Notes under the pieces: generated by a model
Seen by the model: the letters and a program-made list of their open reading frames with translations, nothing else
What the model was told of the DNA's origin: nothing
Database searches by the model: none
Made by a program: the position numbers and the translations under genes
Shown here: positions 5,860-8,978 of the stretch, piece by piece
Layout of the letters: each line of letters starts with the position of its first letter
How positions within the stretch are numbered: the stretch's first letter is position 1
Assembly: GCA_902475285.1 (NCBI GenBank)
Contig: CABRZA010000099.1
Location: forward strand, 1-8,978
DNA length: 8,978 nucleotides
Source: an uncultured Porphyromonadaceae bacterium
GTDB lineage: Bacteria; Bacteroidota; Bacteroidia; Bacteroidales; Muribaculaceae
Reading direction: 5' to 3'

Positions 5860-7179
5860 ATGCAACCATCGGGCGACGTTGCCACCGCCAACCGTCTTGT
5901 GTGCTTCGACGATTTGGAGCATAATGCCGTCGCGTCGAAATCAGCGTCGACGGTGCGGATGTATTCGGCTGTAATCAAGCGGCTTAAACAATACCATGGC
6001 GGCGATTGTATCGACCTTGACGATATCACGGCCGAATATGTCGACGCATTTGGCGATTTCTTGCTCGAGCAGGGAGTTGCACCCTCGTCGGCGGCACAAT
6101 TCAAGATGGTGTTCCGGGCTATCTTCAAGGCTCCCTTCGGCCGTGAGGGCAGCGAGCGTTTCAAGGACGCTTTTCGCAACGTTGCGTCGGTCAACAAGGC
6201 CGCAACTCATATTATTACCATCGATGATGTCCGCCTGTTGGCACTTGCGCGCATTGCCGAACCTGTCCTCGACAAGCTCCGTAGCGTATTCATGTTCTGC
6301 CTCTATGGCGGAGGATTGTTACCGCCCGATGTCGACGAGGCTTACGAGCCGCCTACACCTCAGCAATCTGCGCTTTGTGCCGACTTTGAAAAGAAATATA
6401 ACACCTCGCTGTGCTGCTATGCTTCGCGTCTCGACGAAGATACATATACACGCGGACTGGCTGTGATAGGTCAGAATCTTGTCCTCAGTGAGCCGCTTTT
6501 GCCTACGTCGGCTCTCGACGGTTGGCTCGCTGCCGCACGTTGTGCCGCCCTGCCGCCCGTTGTCATTGCCTCGGCAGCGGCATATCCTACTGCTTACCGT
6601 ATGCCTGCCGAACCCGTGGCCGATTATGTGAAGACCGACGCTCTCCTCTGTGCCGCCAACCGTGTGGTCGATTTCGCGCCGCGATGGTATGCAATGCGTT
6701 GCATCGCGGCGAAACCCGGCGATATGGCGGCCCGACTTGCTCCTTTGGGATACGACGACACTTTCGCCATTCCGGCCGGTAATACCTCTGTCGGCCTCAT
6801 GGCATCGACTCTCTTTGTGCGTTGTACGCCGGCAGCAGCGGTCGAACTTCGCCGAATTGTTTCCGGCGACGCCTATGTGTATACCCTCGTGCGCTCGACG
6901 ATTCCGGCAGTAATACCCGACAGTCAGATGCTGACCTTCATGATTCTATGCAATATAGCCAACGATACCATCGACTGTCTTTTCCCCGACGACGAGGAGT
7001 ATGCCGCCACTTTCGCCCCCGGCACCGAGGCCCGTATTGTCGACGGTGCTTTTGAGGGATACGTTGGCGTAGTCAGCCGTCCGTCGAAGGACCGCTATAA
7101 AGTCGTGGTCGAAATCCGCGCCCTTGGCAATGTGCGGTTCACTGCCGAAATTCCTGCCTCCTTCCTCGTAGCAGTCTGA
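5860..7179 (+). CDS. UpxY-type NusG-like antiterminator fused to a degenerate tyrosine-recombinase domain
   Basis: This 439-residue two-part protein is likely to act on transcription of the downstream polysaccharide genes. Residues 24-110 match the SAM-like core-binding domain of Bacteroides tyrosine recombinases (STVRMYSAVIKRLKQY, then LDDITAEYVDAFGDFLLEQG and SSAAQFKMVFRAIFKA). Residues about 118-255 follow the recombinase catalytic domain (FMFCLYGGG, then IGQNLVLSEPLLP and GWLAAARCAALPPVVIA), but the Arg I position is Gly151, Arg II is Leu219 with Asp220 for His, and the LGH His is Tyr242. The segment with the catalytic Lys beta-hairpin is deleted, and no Tyr aligns as nucleophile. Residues about 274-375 form an NGN domain (RWYAMRC at 275-281, VIPDSQMLTFM near 352-361). 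A KOW motif begins at 388 (GTEARIVDGAFEGYVG) and ends in a UpxY-like IPASFL. Ordinary UpxY proteins are about 170-190 residues. The start is ATG 5860; the frame also has TTG one codon upstream, which is less likely. It leads the locus, 108 bp before capE. Confidence 0.9.
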   Translation: MQPSGDVATANRLVCFDDLEHNAVASKSASTVRMYSAVIKRLKQYHGGDCIDLDDITAEYVDAFGDFLLEQGVAPSSAAQFKMVFRAIFKAPFGREGSERFKDAFRNVASVNKAATHIITIDDVRLLALARIAEPVLDKLRSVFMFCLYGGGLLPPDVDEAYEPPTPQQSALCADFEKKYNTSLCCYASRLDEDTYTRGLAVIGQNLVLSEPLLPTSALDGWLAAARCAALPPVVIASAAAYPTAYRMPAEPVADYVKTDALLCAANRVVDFAPRWYAMRCIAAKPGDMAARLAPLGYDDTFAIPAGNTSVGLMASTLFVRCTPAAAVELRRIVSGDAYVYTLVRSTIPAVIPDSQMLTFMILCNIANDTIDCLFPDDEEYAATFAPGTEARIVDGAFEGYVGVVSRPSKDRYKVVVEIRALGNVRFTAEIPASFLVAV

Positions 7180-7287
7180 TTTAGAGCATTTATTCTGTTC
7201 AATGCCTCCGGCTTTAAGCTTCGGAGGCCGCTTTGCCACACCCTTAGGCAAACAGCTGTTTTAAAAATTCATCATTCCAATCATACT
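7180..7287 (+). promoter_or_regulatory. Spacer with three inverted repeats before capE (candidate attenuator)
   Basis: First, GCCTCCG (7204-7210) and CGGAGGC (7222-7228) form a perfect 7-bp stem with an 11-nt loop that itself can pair GCT/AGC; no T-run follows. Second, TTTGCC (7232-7237) and GGCAAA (7247-7252) form a 6-bp stem. Third, AAACAGCTGTTT (7250-7261) is a 12-bp perfect palindrome followed by a TTAAAAATT stretch. The second and third share 7250-7252 and cannot form together. No TAnnTTTG box was seen, so capE probably depends on read-through from 5634-5665. This fits a pause, termination or processing site between the regulator and its operon, but no classical terminator is present. 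Confidence 0.5.
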
Positions 7288-8337
7288 ATGTCACTTTTCA
7301 AGGACAAAACTTTGTTGATTACCGGAGGCACGGGCTCTTTCGGTAATGCCGTGCTGCGGCGGTTTCTGAACACGGATATAGGCGAGATCCGCATTTTCTC
7401 GCGGGACGAGAAGAAGCAGGACGACATGCGCCACGAGTATCAGGTTCGTTATCCGGAAGTTGCCCACAAGATCAAGTTCTTTATCGGCGACGTGCGGAGC
7501 CTTCAGTCGTGCCGCAACGCCATGCCGGGCGTCGACTATATCTTCCATGCAGCGGCGCTGAAGCAGGTTCCGTCGTGCGAGTTCTTCCCCATGGAGGCGG
7601 TTAAAACCAACGTGATAGGCACCGACAATGTGCTTACGGCCGCCGTCGAGGCCGGAGTCGAGGCGGTTATATGTCTGTCGACCGACAAGGCTGCCTATCC
7701 CATCAACGCCATGGGCATCACCAAGGCCATCGAGGAGAAGGTTGCGGTTGCCAAGAGCCGCTATTCGGGTAAGACTAAGATCTGCTGCACTCGCTACGGC
7801 AACGTGATGTGCTCGCGCGGGTCGGTCATTCCGCTGTGGATAGAGCAGATACGGTCGGGCAACCCGGTAACGGTGACGGAGCCGTCGATGACGCGCTTCA
7901 TCATGAGCCTCGACGAGGCCGTCGACCTGGTTCTGTTCGCTTTCGAGCACGGCCAGAACGGCGACATCCTGGTTCAGAAGGCGCCGGCGTGCACCATCGG
8001 GACGCAGGCCGAGGCCGTTTGCGAGCTCTTCGGCGGCAACCGCGACGACATCCGCGTGATCGGCATCCGCCACGGCGAGAAGATGTACGAGACGCTTCTG
8101 ACCAACGAGGAGTGCGCCAAGGCCGAGGACCTTGGGAACTTCTACCGCGTTCCGGCCGACAACCGCGGTCTGAACTACGACAAGTATTTCAAGGAGGGTG
8201 ACGAGACGCGCAACACCCTGACGGAGTTCAACTCCAACAACACCCGGCAGCTGAACGTGGAGGAAACGAAGGAGAAGATCGCGTCGCTGGAATACATCCA
8301 GAAGGAACTCGCCGGCGAGGGCAACTTCGTTCAGTAA
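7288..8337 (+). CDS. capE: UDP-N-acetylglucosamine 4,6-dehydratase/5-epimerase (CapE/WbjB type)
   Basis: The enzyme converts UDP-D-GlcNAc to UDP-2-acetamido-2,6-dideoxy-beta-L-arabino-4-hexulose, the first step to UDP-N-acetyl-L-fucosamine, in the cytoplasm. Its 349 residues match the usual CapE length (about 340). The Rossmann motif TGGTGSFG is at 12-19, the cofactor-contact segment IFSRDEKKQDDMR follows strand 2, GDVR is at 67-70, and HAAALKQVPSCE is at 87-98. The catalytic region is CLSTDKAAYPINAMGITKA (129-147): S131, D133, K134 and K146 are present, while the position of the usual short-chain-dehydrogenase Tyr (YxxxK) is Met142, as I recall for CapE-type members. The C-terminal half carries RYGNVMCSRGSVIP, EPSMTRFIM and RHGEKMYETL, typical of the CapE/PseB/FlaA1 group. 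The following gene being CapF-like supports CapE over PseB. The ATG follows an AT-rich spacer; 19 bp separate its stop from capF. Leucine codons are mostly CTG (13 of 23), CTC only 3. Confidence 0.95.
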   Translation: MSLFKDKTLLITGGTGSFGNAVLRRFLNTDIGEIRIFSRDEKKQDDMRHEYQVRYPEVAHKIKFFIGDVRSLQSCRNAMPGVDYIFHAAALKQVPSCEFFPMEAVKTNVIGTDNVLTAAVEAGVEAVICLSTDKAAYPINAMGITKAIEEKVAVAKSRYSGKTKICCTRYGNVMCSRGSVIPLWIEQIRSGNPVTVTEPSMTRFIMSLDEAVDLVLFAFEHGQNGDILVQKAPACTIGTQAEAVCELFGGNRDDIRVIGIRHGEKMYETLLTNEECAKAEDLGNFYRVPADNRGLNYDKYFKEGDETRNTLTEFNSNNTRQLNVEETKEKIASLEYIQKELAGEGNFVQ

Positions 8338-8356
8338 CTGCAATAAAACCAGAAGG

Positions 8357-8978
8357 ATGAAGATACTTGTAACGGGCGCGAAGGGCTTCGTGGGGCGCAA
8401 CCTGTGCGCGCGTCTTCGGAACATCCGCGACGGCAAATTGCGCGGTTTCCCCGTAGAGATAGAGGATGTTTTCGAGTACGACCTCGACTCGACGGCTGAG
8501 GAGCTCGACCGCTGGTGCGCGGAGGCCGACTTCGTGTTCAACCTGGCCGGCGTCAACCGCCCGGAGAACCCCGAGGACTTCCGCAAGGGCAACTTCGGTT
8601 TCGCCTCCACGCTTCTCGACACCCTCAAGCGCCACGGCAACCGGTGCCCGGTGATGCTGAGCAGCTCGATACAGGCCACGTTGATAGGTCGTTACGCCGG
8701 CCATCCCTACGGCGAGAGCAAGAAGGCCGGCGAGGAGCTGTTCTTCGGTTACGCCGCCGAAACCGGCGCCCGCGTATTGGTCTACCGCTTCCCGAACCTC
8801 TTCGGCAAGTGGTGCCGGCCGAACTACAACTCGGCCGTGGCGACGTTCTGCCACAACATCGCCAACGGACTGCCCATCAAGGTGAACGACCCGGCTGTGG
8901 AGCTCGAGCTTCTCTACATCGACGACCTCGTGGACGAGATGCTGCTTGCCTTGCAGGGCCGTGAGCACCACTGCGAGT
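8357..8978 (+). CDS. capF: UDP-2-acetamido-2,6-dideoxy-hexulose reductase/epimerase (CapF/WbjC type), 5' part
   Basis: The first 207 residues are visible; the gene runs off the window. It is an extended short-chain dehydrogenase with TGAKGFVG at 6-13 for NAD(P) binding, NLAGVNRPE at 62-70 (the HLAG-type loop; the NRP sequence is characteristic of CapF), SSSIQA at 102-107, and the catalytic YGESK (Y118, K122). RFPNLFGKWCRPNYNSAV at 144-161 closely follows the family. CapF reduces and epimerises the CapE product on the way to UDP-L-FucNAc; the whole enzyme is about 370 residues with a C-terminal cupin domain that should lie just beyond the window. A CapG/WbjD-type 2-epimerase would be expected next. 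The start ATG is 19 bp after the capE stop, preceded by AGAAGG directly against the ATG, too close to act as a normal ribosome-binding site. Confidence 0.93.
   Translation, partial: MKILVTGAKGFVGRNLCARLRNIRDGKLRGFPVEIEDVFEYDLDSTAEELDRWCAEADFVFNLAGVNRPENPEDFRKGNFGFASTLLDTLKRHGNRCPVMLSSSIQATLIGRYAGHPYGESKKAGEELFFGYAAETGARVLVYRFPNLFGKWCRPNYNSAVATFCHNIANGLPIKVNDPAVELELLYIDDLVDEMLLALQGREHHCE

Noticed and set aside
5860..6630. An active integrase or phase-variation recombinase
   Set aside because: The positions for both catalytic Arg, the His residues, the Lys hairpin and the Tyr nucleophile are substituted or deleted.
7291..8679. 462-residue open frame on the minus strand opposite capE and capF
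   Set aside because: It is an antisense shadow of two well-recognised dehydrogenase genes; the protein is a low-complexity Arg/Leu/Val mix with no motif, and GC-rich third positions on the + strand keep the opposite frame open.
8228..8971. 247-residue minus-strand open frame opposite capF
   Set aside because: It is an antisense shadow of the clear CapF reading frame.
1..8978. tRNA, rRNA, CRISPR arrays, insertion sequences
   Set aside because: No direct-repeat array, tRNA-like cloverleaf, rRNA segment or transposase reading frame was seen on either strand.

Overview
The window looks like a chromosomal segment of a Bacteroidales bacterium. Evidence: promoters of the Bacteroidetes type (TTTG, about 20 bp, then TAnnTTTG), no Shine-Dalgarno dependence, a DUF4293-type membrane protein confined to that phylum, and a UpxY-type antiterminator leading a polysaccharide locus. 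The fairly GC-rich coding sequence would fit a Muribaculaceae-like gut bacterium, but that placement is only a guess. All convincing genes are on the + strand.

Region 1 (1-135) is the C-terminal end of an AraC-family regulator cut by the window edge. Region 2 (136-315) is an intergenic stretch with a good promoter at 213-246 and a short inverted repeat in the leader. Region 3 (316-5556) is a tightly spaced, probably co-transcribed set: an exported M3-family metallopeptidase (Dcp-like), a small two-helix membrane protein, a 708-residue helical-repeat protein of unknown function, and a four-helix DUF4293-type membrane protein. It closes with a clear intrinsic terminator at 5579-5612.

Region 4 (5613-8978) is the start of a capsule/O-antigen-type polysaccharide locus. 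A promoter at 5634-5665 (possibly a second at 5741-5773) leads into a leader of about 190 nt with predicted hairpins. The first gene (5860-7179) is the most interesting object here. Its C-terminal part is a UpxY/NusG-like antiterminator (NGN plus KOW). Its N-terminal part aligns with Bacteroides tyrosine recombinases (SAM-like core-binding domain plus a shrunken catalytic domain), but the catalytic residues and the beta-hairpin carrying the catalytic Lys are gone. It appears to be a dead recombinase fold fused to an antitermination factor. After a 108-bp spacer with three inverted repeats, two of them mutually exclusive, come capE (UDP-GlcNAc 4,6-dehydratase/5-epimerase) and the start of capF (reductase), the first two steps toward UDP-N-acetyl-L-fucosamine.

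In the proposed model, RNA polymerase starting at 5634-5665 transcribes the structured leader and the fusion gene. The fusion protein then acts in cis on the same operon so that transcription continues into capE, capF and the genes beyond the window. The recombinase-derived half may supply DNA binding rather than recombination. The operon function and cis action are inferred from known UpxY biology; the domain fusion and the missing catalytic residues are read from the sequence.
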